A program made the translations under genes and the position numbers. Positions 54,288 through 62,937 of a DNA stretch of 64,000 bases are shown here, piece by piece (the first letter of the stretch is position 1; every line of letters begins with the position of its first letter). Source of the DNA: Shinella fusca. Lineage in GTDB: Bacteria > Pseudomonadota > Alphaproteobacteria > Rhizobiales > Rhizobiaceae. The stretch spans positions 124,001 to 188,000 of the forward strand of contig NZ_JACHIK010000006.1 of assembly GCF_014203155.1 (NCBI RefSeq), in the 5' to 3' direction. The notes beneath the pieces are model-generated. The model had not been told where the DNA came from. It saw nothing but the letters and a program-made list of their open reading frames with translations, and made no database searches.

Positions 54288-56198
54288 TTGAAGACCATCC
54301 TTATCACGACGGGCATCGTCACCCTGGCGGTGGCGGGGCTCACCCGCACGGCCGCCGCGCAGGACGCTGCCGGCGACGGCGTCACGCAGCTCGAAAGCAT
54401 CGTCGTCACGACGCCGCTCCGCCGCGAAACGAGCCTGGAGCGCTCGACGTCTTCCGTGACGATCGTCACCGAGGAGGAGATCCGGCGGTCCGCCGCGTCC
54501 GACCTCACCGCGCTGCTCAGGGGATATCCGGGCGTCACCATCACCTCCAACGGCGGCATGGGCGCCGATTCCACCGTCTCGCTGCGCGGCACAACGCCGG
54601 TGCAGACGCTGGTCCTCGTCAACGGCGTTCGCGCCAGCTCGGCGACGGCGGGAACCGTCAATCTCTCCGCGATCCCGCTTGCCTCGATCGAGCGCATCGA
54701 GATCGCCAAGGGCGGGCATTCGGCGCAGTACGGTGCGGATGCCATCGGCGGCATCATCAACATCGTCACCCGGCAGGGCGGCGCCTGCGCCGACGGCAGC
54801 ATGCGCTGCGGCACGGCCACCATAGGCATCCTTCATCCCTGGGGCGGCTACGCTTCGGGCAATGTGCAGGGACAGAGCGAGGACGGCGTCGACTATTCCG
54901 CCGGCGCCCAGCTGTTCGGGACCGAGGGATACGACTTCACCCTGCCTTCGACATACGGGCACGAACCCGATAAGGACGGCTTCCGCCGGGGCTCGTTCAC
55001 CGCCTCGCTGTCGAAGGATTTCGACTGGGGACGCCTCTATGCCGACGGGCACTATGCGCGCGGCCGCAACCAGTACGACCGCCAGCCGGCGAACGCCGTC
55101 GACACGGACAATTTTTCCGGCCGCCTCGGTGCGCGTATCGACCATTCCGATAGCTGGTCGTCCACCGTGGAGATAATGAGCGCGCTCGACTATTCCGCGA
55201 ATTTCGGGCCGGGCGTCACCGGCGACACGTTCGATACGGTGCGTTACGGCCTTCTCGCCTCGACGCGGAAGACCATCGAGACGGACGAGGCGAAGCACAC
55301 GCTGGTGGGCGGGGTGGAAGCCTATCGCGACACGGTAGGCGGCTCGTCCGTCTCGAATGTCGGCTATGCCACGACGGAGCGCGACCTTGCCGCCGTCTTC
55401 GGGCAATACTCGTTCGAATATGAGGGGCTGACGGTGGACAGCGGCCTGCGCTACGACCACGACGAACAGTTCGGCGGCGCCACCACCTACAATATCGGCG
55501 CGAGCTACGAATGGGCGGAGGGCTTGGTGACGCGCGCCTCCTACGCGACGGGCTTTCGCGCGCCGACCTTCAACGATCTTTATTATCCGGACCCCTACCT
55601 GTCCGGCAATCCGGACCTGAGGCCGGAACGGTCACGTTCCTACGAGGTGGGGCTGAACTGGCGGTTCACGGACGAAACGAGCCTCGACATGGCGGTCTAC
55701 CACACGCGCGTGAAAGACCAGATCAACTGGGCGCCGGTCGATCCGGCCAATACATTCGGCGCCTGGCATCCGGACAATGTCGAGAACGTGCAGATCACCG
55801 GCTTCGAGGCGACCCTCATGCATCGGTTCGATGCGGAATGGAGCGGCAATCTCGGCATCGACATCCGCGAGCCGCTGAACAAGAGCCCGGGCACGCACGG
55901 CAAGTATGTTTCCTACAGCGAGCGCTTCAAGGGCACGGTGGGGCTCGCCTACAAGCCGACGGCGGATCTCGAATTCTCCGCCGCCGTCCTCTATGGCGGC
56001 TCGCGCTATGCCGATGCCGCCAACACCCGGAAACTGCCGCACTACGTCACGGCGGATTTCACCGCGCTCTATGCGCTCGACGGGCAGTCGCAGTTCAAGC
56101 TTTCGGTGGCCAACATCCTCGACGAGCAGTATCAGACGAAGGAAGGGTACAGGGCTCCGGGCCGGACCGTCGATTTCAGCTTCACGCGGTCGTTCTGA
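54288..56198 (+). CDS. btuB: TonB-dependent vitamin B12 receptor BtuB
   Basis: The 636-residue protein has a signal peptide (about residues 1-24), a TonB-box-like segment (QLESIVVTTPLRRETS), a plug domain (LTALLRGYPGVTITSNGGMG, TVSLRGTTPVQTLVLVNGVR, IERIEIAKGGHSAQYGADAI) and a C-terminal barrel ending VDFSFTRSF. Translation seems to start at TTG 54288, 6 nt after a GGGGG ribosome site; a TTG 18 nt upstream is the other option. The riboswitch and downstream btuFCD genes support cobalamin as ligand. Confidence 0.93.
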   Translation: MKTILITTGIVTLAVAGLTRTAAAQDAAGDGVTQLESIVVTTPLRRETSLERSTSSVTIVTEEEIRRSAASDLTALLRGYPGVTITSNGGMGADSTVSLRGTTPVQTLVLVNGVRASSATAGTVNLSAIPLASIERIEIAKGGHSAQYGADAIGGIINIVTRQGGACADGSMRCGTATIGILHPWGGYASGNVQGQSEDGVDYSAGAQLFGTEGYDFTLPSTYGHEPDKDGFRRGSFTASLSKDFDWGRLYADGHYARGRNQYDRQPANAVDTDNFSGRLGARIDHSDSWSSTVEIMSALDYSANFGPGVTGDTFDTVRYGLLASTRKTIETDEAKHTLVGGVEAYRDTVGGSSVSNVGYATTERDLAAVFGQYSFEYEGLTVDSGLRYDHDEQFGGATTYNIGASYEWAEGLVTRASYATGFRAPTFNDLYYPDPYLSGNPDLRPERSRSYEVGLNWRFTDETSLDMAVYHTRVKDQINWAPVDPANTFGAWHPDNVENVQITGFEATLMHRFDAEWSGNLGIDIREPLNKSPGTHGKYVSYSERFKGTVGLAYKPTADLEFSAAVLYGGSRYADAANTRKLPHYVTADFTALYALDGQSQFKLSVANILDEQYQTKEGYRAPGRTVDFSFTRSF

Positions 56199-56212
56199 AA
56201 GGGCTTGCCGTC

Positions 56213-57070
56213 ATGATCCCTGCCCGAATGCGCAGAACCGGGGCCGCCGCCGTTGCGGCGGGCCTCCTCGCGCTGGCGCCGGCCGCGGCATTGGCCGGGC
56301 CGGCGCCGCAGCGGGTCGTTTCCATCAACCTGTGCACCGACCAACTCGCGATGCTGATGGCGGCGCCCGGCCAGCTCAGGTCGGTCTCCTCGCTCGCGAG
56401 CGAGGAGGGCACCTCCGTGATGGTGGAGGAGGCCGCGCACTACAAGCCGAATGGCGGCCAGGCGGAGGAAATCTTCCTCATGCAGCCGGACCTCGTGCTT
56501 GCCGGCACGTATACGGCCAAGGCGACGGTCGCCCTGCTGCGGGAGCTCGGCTTCCGGGTCGAGCAGTTCACGCCGGCCGCATCCTTCGACGATGTCCGCG
56601 AAAACCTCACGCGCATGGGCGGCCTGCTCCACCGCGAGCAGCGGGCCGCCGAACTCGTGGCCGAGCTGGACCGGGGTCTTGCGGATCTTGCAAGCCATCG
56701 CCCGCCAAGCAAGAGCGTCGCCATCTACTACGCCAACAGCTACACGTCGGGCTCCGGTACGCTCGCCGATGCGATCGTGCAGGCGGCGGGGCTTACCAAT
56801 ATCGGCGATACGCTCGGCTTTACCGGCATGACGCGTCTGCCGCTGGAACTGCTGGTTTCCGCCGATCCCGACATCATCCTCGAAGGCGACAGCCAGTACA
56901 GTGCGCCCGCGCTCGCCAAGGCGAATTTCTCGCATCCCGCCTTCAGGGCGCTTTCCGGCCGGACCGTCGCCATTCCCGACAAGTACACGATCTGCGGCGC
57001 TCCCTTCACGCTGGAGGCCTCGCGCATGCTCCAGCGCGCGGCGTTCGGCGGAAAAGGCGGTACGCCATGA
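56213..57070 (+). CDS. btuF: Periplasmic cobalamin-binding protein (BtuF-like)
   Basis: The 285-residue protein has a signal peptide (about residues 1-28), then RVVSINLCTDQLAMLMA and QPDLVLAGTYTAKATVALLRELG, the bi-lobed class III binding-protein fold of BtuF/FhuD. It would pass B12 from BtuB to BtuCD. It ends in an ATGA overlap with the permease gene. Assignment rests on the operon context together with the fold. Confidence 0.9.
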   Translation: MIPARMRRTGAAAVAAGLLALAPAAALAGPAPQRVVSINLCTDQLAMLMAAPGQLRSVSSLASEEGTSVMVEEAAHYKPNGGQAEEIFLMQPDLVLAGTYTAKATVALLRELGFRVEQFTPAASFDDVRENLTRMGGLLHREQRAAELVAELDRGLADLASHRPPSKSVAIYYANSYTSGSGTLADAIVQAAGLTNIGDTLGFTGMTRLPLELLVSADPDIILEGDSQYSAPALAKANFSHPAFRALSGRTVAIPDKYTICGAPFTLEASRMLQRAAFGGKGGTP

Positions 57071-58068
57071 CGGATGCGATGCGTTTCCGGCTGGTGCTTG
57101 CCGGGCTCGGCCTCCTCACTCTTCTCCTGTTCTTCCTGTCGCTGATGACCGGCCCGGCGGCGGTGGCCTTCGGCGACAGCCTGCATGCGCTCTTTTCCGA
57201 CAAGGGCGATACCGTCGCCCTCGTCATGCAGGAGATCCGGCTGCCGCGCGCGATCCTCGGCCTGATGATCGGCGCCACGCTGGGGCTTTCGGGGGCGGTG
57301 CTGCAGGGCTGGCTGCGCAATCCGCTCGCCGAGCCGGCGCTTCTCGGGGTGAGCGCTTCGGCCTCGCTCGGCGCGGTGATCGCCATCTATACCGGCTTTT
57401 CCGCCCTGTTCCCGCTCGGCCTGCCGCTCGCCGCGCTTGCAGGGGCGGTCGCCGCGGTTCTTGTGGTGCAGGCGATGGCCGGGCTTCGCGGCGGGGCGCT
57501 TGCGGTCATCCTCGCCGGCATCGCCGTCTCGAGCCTTGCGAGCGCCATGACCGCGCTTGCGCTCAACCTGTCGCCCAATCCCTTCGCGGCGCTGGAGATC
57601 ATGTTCTGGATGCTGGGCTCGCTCAGCGATCGCTCGATGACCCATGTCTGGCTGGCGGCCCCGTTCATGGTCGCCGGCTGGGTCATGCTGGCAAGCCTCG
57701 GCCGCGCGCTCGATGCGCTGACGCTGGGCGGCGATGCGGCGGCGAGCATGGGCGTCGACATGCGCCGGGTGCAGTTCCTCGCCGTCTTCGGCACCGCCGC
57801 CAGCGTGGGGGCGGCGACGGCGGTCGCCGGCGTCATCGGCTTTGTCGGGCTGGTGGTGCCGCACATGCTTCGCCCGCTGGTCGGTGCGCGCCCGTCCCGG
57901 CTGCTGCCGGCCAGCGCGCTCGGCGGGGCCTGCGTGCTCCTTGCGGCCGATACGCTGGTGCGGCTCATCGCGCCTGAACGCGACCTCAAGCTCGGCGTGC
58001 TGACGGCCATCGTGGGGGCGCCGTTCTTCCTGTGGCTGGTCTACAAGACGCGGAGGAGCATGCTGTGA
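57067..58068 (+). CDS. btuC: Cobalamin ABC transporter permease (BtuC/FecCD family)
   Basis: The 333-residue protein has about nine to ten transmembrane helices and the FecCD landmarks IRLPRAILGLMIGATLGLSG, GAVLQGWLRNPLAEPALLGV, GVIGFVGLVVPHMLRPLVG and DTLVRLIAPERDLKLGVLTA. It forms the inner-membrane channel for B12. The start overlaps the binding-protein stop (ATGA) and the stop overlaps the ATPase start (GTGA), so the three are tightly coupled. Confidence 0.94.
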   Translation: MTDAMRFRLVLAGLGLLTLLLFFLSLMTGPAAVAFGDSLHALFSDKGDTVALVMQEIRLPRAILGLMIGATLGLSGAVLQGWLRNPLAEPALLGVSASASLGAVIAIYTGFSALFPLGLPLAALAGAVAAVLVVQAMAGLRGGALAVILAGIAVSSLASAMTALALNLSPNPFAALEIMFWMLGSLSDRSMTHVWLAAPFMVAGWVMLASLGRALDALTLGGDAAASMGVDMRRVQFLAVFGTAASVGAATAVAGVIGFVGLVVPHMLRPLVGARPSRLLPASALGGACVLLAADTLVRLIAPERDLKLGVLTAIVGAPFFLWLVYKTRRSML

Positions 58069-58850
58069 CGCTGCTTTCGGTAAAGGCCCTCAGCGCCTCT
58101 CTCGCCGGCAAGGAAATCCTGAAGGACGTGTCGTTCGACCTTCCCGCCGGGGAGTTCGTCGGCCTGATCGGGCCGAACGGCGCGGGCAAGTCGACGCTGC
58201 TGCGCACCGTGCTCGGCCTGACGCCCCATCGGGGAGAGGTCGCCATCGAGGGCCGCGCCGTCGCATCGATGAGCGCGCGCGAGCGGGCGCGCCATGTCGC
58301 CTACCTGCCGCAGGAGCGCGATATCGCCTGGCCCGTTCCGGTCGAGATGATCGTGGCGCTCGGCCGCGACGTCCATCGCCCGGTCTTCTCCAGGCAAGGC
58401 GTGGCCGACCGGGAGATCATCGACCGCGCCATGCGGCGCATGGAGGTCGAGGCGTTCCGCGACCGCCCGGCGACGGAGCTTTCGGGCGGCGAGAAGGCGA
58501 GGGTGCTGATCGCGCGTGCGCTTGCGCAGGATGCGCCGCTGCTTCTTGCCGACGAGCCGGCGGCTGGGCTCGACCCCTCGCACCAGATCATGCTGATGAA
58601 GACCTTCGCGGCGCTTGCAGGCGAGGGCCGCAGCGTCGTCGCCTCGCTGCACGATCTCGGGCTTGCCGCGCGCTGGTGCTCGCGGCTGATCCTCCTGGAC
58701 AAGGGACGGATCGTGGCTGACGGCCCGCCGCAAACGGTGCTGACGCGGGAGCGCCTGCGCTCGGTCTACGCCGTCGATGCCCATCTCGGCGAGGCCGGGG
58801 GGAAGCCGGTCGTCATGCCGCTCGACCTTGCGGATCGAAACGGCCCATAG
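58065..58850 (+). CDS. btuD: Cobalamin ABC transporter ATPase (BtuD-like)
   Basis: The 261-residue protein has Walker A GPNGAGKSTLLRTVLG (about residues 38-45), the signature LSGGEKARVLIARALAQ, Walker B LLLADEPAAGLDPSHQ and the H-loop ASLHDLGLAARWC. It powers B12 import. It starts at GTG 58065 within the btuC stop. It is the last gene of the riboswitch operon and converges with rpiB. Confidence 0.94.
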   Translation: MTLLSVKALSASLAGKEILKDVSFDLPAGEFVGLIGPNGAGKSTLLRTVLGLTPHRGEVAIEGRAVASMSARERARHVAYLPQERDIAWPVPVEMIVALGRDVHRPVFSRQGVADREIIDRAMRRMEVEAFRDRPATELSGGEKARVLIARALAQDAPLLLADEPAAGLDPSHQIMLMKTFAALAGEGRSVVASLHDLGLAARWCSRLILLDKGRIVADGPPQTVLTRERLRSVYAVDAHLGEAGGKPVVMPLDLADRNGP

Positions 58851-58896
58851 GCCGCGGCAGGACCGGGGCGGTCCCGCCACGGGCCGGCACAGGCAA

Positions 58897-59355
58897 TTAT
58901 TTCCCGGCGTTGTACTTGGCGTCGACCTCGTTGATCGCCTGGACGTTGCCGGCCGAGCGGCCCTTCTCGTCGAAGGTCTGGGCGAGATAGGCGTCGGCGA
59001 TGGCTTTTGCCAGTTCCGAGCCGATGACGCGGGCGCCCATGGTGATGATCTGCGCATTGTTGGAGAGCGCGGCGCGTTCGGCCGAATAGGTGTCGTGCGT
59101 CAGCGCGGCGCGGATGCCGGGCACCTTGTTGGCGGAGATGCAGACGCCGATGCCGGTGCCGCAGACGAGGATCGCGCGATCATATTCGCCTGCGACGACG
59201 GCGGAGGCGACGCGGTCGGAGAGATTGGCGTAGAAGGCATCGGGGCCCGCGTCGGTGCGCGAGACCTCGTGCACCTCGTGGCGGTCCTTCAGGTGGTCGG
59301 CGAGAACCTTTGCAAGGCCTTCGCCCGCGCTGTCACCGGCAATAGCGAGTTTCAT
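58897..59355 (-). CDS. rpiB: RpiB/EryI-type sugar-phosphate isomerase
   Basis: The 152-residue protein has the LacAB/RpiB fold: [40 protein letters not shown] (active-site Cys and Thr/Gly loop), [19 protein letters not shown] and ITMGARVIG. In the Brucella ery pathway the homologue EryI isomerises a tetrulose-4-phosphate to D-erythrose-4-phosphate. Start ATG 59353-59355. It is the last gene of the minus-strand operon, 13 nt after tpiA2. Confidence 0.92.
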   Translation of the reverse strand: MKLAIAGDSAGEGLAKVLADHLKDRHEVHEVSRTDAGPDAFYANLSDRVASAVVAGEYDRAILVCGTGIGVCISANKVPGIRAALTHDTYSAERAALSNNAQIITMGARVIGSELAKAIADAYLAQTFDEKGRSAGNVQAINEVDAKYNAGK

Positions 59356-59368
59356 GGGAGATCTCCTT

Positions 59369-60139
59369 TCAGATTGTGGCGGCTGAGCGCGCCAGGATGT
59401 CGAGATAGCCTTCAACCTTCCAGGCTGAGCGGCCGATGAAGAGCCCGTCGATGTTCGGGCAGGCGATCAGTTCCTCGCAGTTCTGCGGGTTCACCGAACC
59501 GCCGTAGAGGCAGGGGATGCGCCGGCCGAGGACGTCTTCCGCCACCCTGGCGATCTCGGCATGGCGCGCATCGGCATAGTCGGCGGTCGCGGGAATGCCC
59601 TTCTCGCCGATCGCCCAGACGGGCTCGTAGGCAAGGAGGATCTCGGCGTCCTTCTCAGCGCCTTCGAGCTTGCCGAGGGCGCCGCGCACCTCGCGGGCAA
59701 GCACGTCGTCGGCGCGGCCGCTCTCACGGTCGGCCAGCGTCTCGCCGATGCAGATCAGCGGCACGAGGCCGTGGCGCACGGCGGCCTTCGTCTTGAGGCC
59801 GACCGTCTCGTCCGTCTCGCCGAAATGCTCCCGGCGCTCGGAATGGCCGAGCTCGACGAGGTCGAGATTGCAGTCCTTCAGCATGACGGGCGAGATTTCG
59901 CCGGTCCAGGCGCCTTCGTCGGCCCAGTGCATGTTCTGCGCGCCGACCTTGACGGAGGTGCCGGCAAGCATCGCCTTGACCTCGCGCACGGCGGTGAACG
60001 GCGGAATGACGAAGCGCTGGATGCGGGGATCGCGCCCGCCGTCGGCGGCCTTCAGGCCCTCGGTGAAGACCCTTGCCTCGGCCAGCGTCTTGTTCATCTT
60101 CCAGCTCGTGCCGACCCAGAAATGGCGGTCCTCGCTCAT
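59369..60139 (-). CDS. tpiA2: Triose-phosphate-isomerase paralogue of the ery locus (EryH-like)
   Basis: The 256-residue protein has the TIM motifs: [61 protein letters not shown] (catalytic Glu) and [11 protein letters not shown]. The N-terminal Asn-Trp-Lys-Met of typical TIM is Ser-Trp-Lys-Met here, as in the ery-associated paralogues. In Brucella this paralogue (EryH/TpiA2) acts on tetrulose phosphate rather than triose phosphate. Its start codon overlaps the eryR stop. Confidence 0.9.
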   Translation of the reverse strand: MSEDRHFWVGTSWKMNKTLAEARVFTEGLKAADGGRDPRIQRFVIPPFTAVREVKAMLAGTSVKVGAQNMHWADEGAWTGEISPVMLKDCNLDLVELGHSERREHFGETDETVGLKTKAAVRHGLVPLICIGETLADRESGRADDVLAREVRGALGKLEGAEKDAEILLAYEPVWAIGEKGIPATADYADARHAEIARVAEDVLGRRIPCLYGGSVNPQNCEELIACPNIDGLFIGRSAWKVEGYLDILARSAATI

Positions 60140-60909
60140 GTCGTCGTCTCCTTGGCGATGCGCACCACGGTCTTGCCGCCGCCAAGCTCGGCGGCCGTGT
60201 CGTGGGGCAGGGGTTTGTCTGAAATGACCGTGTCGAATTCGGCAAGGTCGGCCAGCACATGCAGCGCCGTGTGGCCGAAGCGCCGGCTGTTGACGAGAAG
60301 GCAGGTCTGGCGGCTGGCGGCCATCATCGCCCGCTTGGTGCGCACGACGGCCTCGTCCATGTGATAGGAGAGGCGGCCGGAGGCGGCCGGGGCGGAGATG
60401 AAGGCGATGTCGGCGCGAAGGCGCGACAGGGCCTCTTCCGTGACGATGCCGAAATAGGCGTTGAACTTGGCGGAATAGACGCCGCCGAGGGCGATCAGCG
60501 TGACGCCGGAAAGGCCCTTGGCGCGCTCCATGATCGCGGCATTGTTGGTGACGATGGTGATCGGCTTTTTTTCCGCCAGCACGTCGCCGAGGACGGAGGC
60601 CATCGAGCCGTCGTTGATCATCACCGTCATGCCGGGCTCGACGAGGCCGGCGGCCTCCTCGGCCAGTGCCCGCTTCACGTCCGCCTCCTGCAATTCGCGG
60701 AAGCGGAAATCGCTCTCGAACTGCGTGCCGGCATCGATGGTCGCGCCGCCGCGCACCTTGCGCAGCACGCCGGCCCGTTCGAGGTCGTCGAGGTCGCGGT
60801 GGACGGTCATTTTCGAGACGCCGAAGCGCGCCGCGATGTCGTCGAGTTCGACGGCCCGGCTTTCGACGAGAAGATTGATGATCTCCTGCCTGCGCTCTTC
60901 CCGTTTCAC
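60136..60909 (-). CDS. eryR: DeoR/GlpR-family transcriptional regulator (EryR-like)
   Basis: The 257-residue protein has an N-terminal DeoR helix-turn-helix (MKREERRQEIINLLVESRAV, FGVSKMTVHRDLDDLERAG) and a C-terminal sugar-phosphate sensing domain (EPGMTVMINDGSMASVLGDV, TIVTNNAAIMERA, CLLVNSRRFGHTALHVLADL). Starts at GTG 60907-60909 with GGGGGAG upstream. It lies between eryD and tpiA2 as in other rhizobial ery clusters. Name by context. Confidence 0.87.
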   Translation of the reverse strand: MKREERRQEIINLLVESRAVELDDIAARFGVSKMTVHRDLDDLERAGVLRKVRGGATIDAGTQFESDFRFRELQEADVKRALAEEAAGLVEPGMTVMINDGSMASVLGDVLAEKKPITIVTNNAAIMERAKGLSGVTLIALGGVYSAKFNAYFGIVTEEALSRLRADIAFISAPAASGRLSYHMDEAVVRTKRAMMAASRQTCLLVNSRRFGHTALHVLADLAEFDTVISDKPLPHDTAAELGGGKTVVRIAKETTT

Positions 60910-60993
60910 GGCTTCTCCCCCGCGTTTCCGCTATGGGTGTTTCATAACATCGTTTCCGATAAAATGTAACATGAAAAATGTGATTTTGTTATG
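60910..60993 (-). promoter_or_regulatory. A+T-rich gap with inverted repeats upstream of eryR
   Basis: CATAACA (60943-60949) and TGTTATG (60987-60993) form a 7-bp inverted repeat around an A+T-rich core holding ATGTAACATG. This stands out from the G+C-rich neighbours and could be an internal promoter and operator for eryR-tpiA2-rpiB. Regulator identity is inferred. Confidence 0.45.
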
Positions 60994-61933
60994 ATGAACC
61001 TTGCAGGAGCAGGCGGGCCGTCCGCTCGTCCGTGATGAGGCCGTGCAGCTTGTTGCTGTGCAGAACGGCGCGGATGGCCTCGGTCTTGGCGGGGCCGCCG
61101 GCAATGGCGACGATCCGGTCGCCGCCGGTCTCCGAGAAGGAGGCGGCAAGGGTGCGGGCCGTCACCGAGGTTTCGAGGATGCGGCCCTTGCCGTCGAAGA
61201 AATGGCCGAGCAGTTCGCCGACGCCGCCGAGCGCGGCGATCTCCTCCAGTTCGTCCGGCTGCAGCATGCCGGAGGTGACGAGATGGGCCTGGTTGTCGAC
61301 GGTGCCTATGCCGACGATCTTGAGGTCGGCGCTGCGGGCAAGGTCGAACACCTCGCTGACGCCGCGCTGGGAAAGCAGCACCTCGCGGTCCTCCTCCGTA
61401 TTGGCGAAGAAGGGCACGGGCATCACATAGGCCTGCGTGCCCGTCTTGGCCGCGAGGCGGTGCATGACGTCGTAGGGGTTGGCCGCATAGTTGCGGGTGA
61501 GGCCGCCGAGCAGGGAGACGAAGCGTATGTTGCCGGCGCCGATGCGCGGCAGGTGACGGACGGCGGCCGAGAGCGTGCGGCCATGGCCGAAGCCGATGAC
61601 GGCGGCTTCCCCGCGCTCGATCTCGCGGCGCAGGAAATCCGCGCCGACATGGCCGAGCGTCGTCAGCGCCAGCGCGTCGTCGTCGACATCGGGCGCGACC
61701 TCGCAATAGTCGAGCCCGTAGCGCTCGGAAAGCGCCACCTCCAGGTTGACGCATTCGGCGATATCGCCGTCGATGCTGACCTTCACCACGCCCTCGGCGA
61801 CCGCGCGCGCGATCAGCCGGTGCGCCTTCACCGAGGGAATGCCGAGCCGCTTGGCGACGGCGGACTGGGTGAACCCCCCGATATAGTGCAGCCAGGCGGC
61901 GCGGACGGCGAGGGAATCTTCGTTGTCGGTCAT
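60989..61933 (-). CDS. eryD: SorC-family regulator EryD
   Basis: The 314-residue protein has a helix-turn-helix (HYIGGFTQSAVAKRLGIPSV, about 17-36) and a SorC sugar-binding domain (AAVIGFGHGRTLSAAVRHLP, FVSLLGGLTRNYAANPYDVM, VGIGTVDNQAHLVTSGML). EryD represses the ery operon in Brucella and erythritol relieves repression. It follows eryC by 60 nt. Context and family both support the name. Confidence 0.88.
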   Translation of the reverse strand: MTDNEDSLAVRAAWLHYIGGFTQSAVAKRLGIPSVKAHRLIARAVAEGVVKVSIDGDIAECVNLEVALSERYGLDYCEVAPDVDDDALALTTLGHVGADFLRREIERGEAAVIGFGHGRTLSAAVRHLPRIGAGNIRFVSLLGGLTRNYAANPYDVMHRLAAKTGTQAYVMPVPFFANTEEDREVLLSQRGVSEVFDLARSADLKIVGIGTVDNQAHLVTSGMLQPDELEEIAALGGVGELLGHFFDGKGRILETSVTARTLAASFSETGGDRIVAIAGGPAKTEAIRAVLHSNKLHGLITDERTARLLLQGSS

Positions 61934-61993
61934 CGGCGATGTCCTGTCTTGCGCTCCCGGTTGGGCTGTCCTAGCCGCCGCGGGTGGAGACGA

Positions 61994-62929
61994 TCAACCT
62001 ATATTGAGATCGGCCGCGCCGGTATCGATATGCGGGGCCCAGAAGGCGATGCTTTCGGCGATCTGCGGAATGACCTCGCGGTCGTTCGGCTCGCGCTCCT
62101 TGAAGGAGAGCTCGAGGCAGATCTCGTTGTCGGCGGCCCCGCCCTCGGCGAAGGCCTTCAGCAGCGGTTCCGGCTGGATGCGCCCCCTGGCGTTGAAGGC
62201 GGCGGTGAAGGGCCGGTGCCCGCCCTTGTCCATCAGGCTCTGCTTGATGTGGATGATCGGCGAGACCTTCGGCACCGCGCGCGCCCAGGCATAGGGATCG
62301 TAGTCGTCGGGATTGTCGGAGGTGACGTCGCCGTGGTCGATGTCGGCCATCATCCACATGGGGACGGCCATGCCGGCGGCGGTCAACCGGTCCTGGAGGG
62401 CAAGACAGCTTTCGATCGTCTCGCCGAATTCGCGGCCGATGCTCATCGGCTCCCAGAAGACATAGGAAAGGCCGGCATCCTTCGCGTGCTCGGCCACCTC
62501 GGCCCAGCAGTCGATGGCGATGCGGATCAGGTCCTCGCGGCGGGCCGGGTCGTCGTAATCCCTGTAGGTGAAGATGGCGAACTGGGTGCCGACGGAGGCG
62601 CCGCCGAGGTCGCCGATGATGTCGGCGAAGGTCTTGAACCAGTCGACATAGTAGCGCCGCACATCCGCATCCGGATGGCCGAAATGGTTGAGGCGGCCAT
62701 AGGGGCCGGTCATGCCGGAGGTGACGCGAACGCCCGTGCGCCGGAGGGCTCGTCCCATCTGCCGCGTCAGCCGGCGGATCGTCGCGCCGTTCCAGCTCGG
62801 ATTGATGAATTCGTGGGTGAGCTGGAGGTCGCGCAGCTTGAGGTCCCGCGCGACGGTCTCGATCAGGTCGTCGGGATCGGCGAAGCGGTTGACCAGCGGA
62901 TTGGTGTTGAGCGAGAGCGTCAGCGGCAT
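61994..62929 (-). CDS. eryC: Sugar-phosphate isomerase/epimerase EryC
   Basis: The 311-residue protein is a TIM-barrel of the AP-endonuclease-2 type: LTLSLNTNPLVNRFADPDDL, LQLTHEFINPSW, VTSGMTGPYGRLNHFGHPD, YVFWEPMSIGREFGETI, MMADIDHGD and IHIKQS carry the metal-binding Glu, Asp and His. In the ery pathway this isomerase acts on the keto-tetrose phosphate made by EryB. It begins 8 nt after the eryB stop, so the two are coupled. Confidence 0.88.
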   Translation of the reverse strand: MPLTLSLNTNPLVNRFADPDDLIETVARDLKLRDLQLTHEFINPSWNGATIRRLTRQMGRALRRTGVRVTSGMTGPYGRLNHFGHPDADVRRYYVDWFKTFADIIGDLGGASVGTQFAIFTYRDYDDPARREDLIRIAIDCWAEVAEHAKDAGLSYVFWEPMSIGREFGETIESCLALQDRLTAAGMAVPMWMMADIDHGDVTSDNPDDYDPYAWARAVPKVSPIIHIKQSLMDKGGHRPFTAAFNARGRIQPEPLLKAFAEGGAADNEICLELSFKEREPNDREVIPQIAESIAFWAPHIDTGAADLNIG

Positions 62930-62937
62930 GGTCGTCC

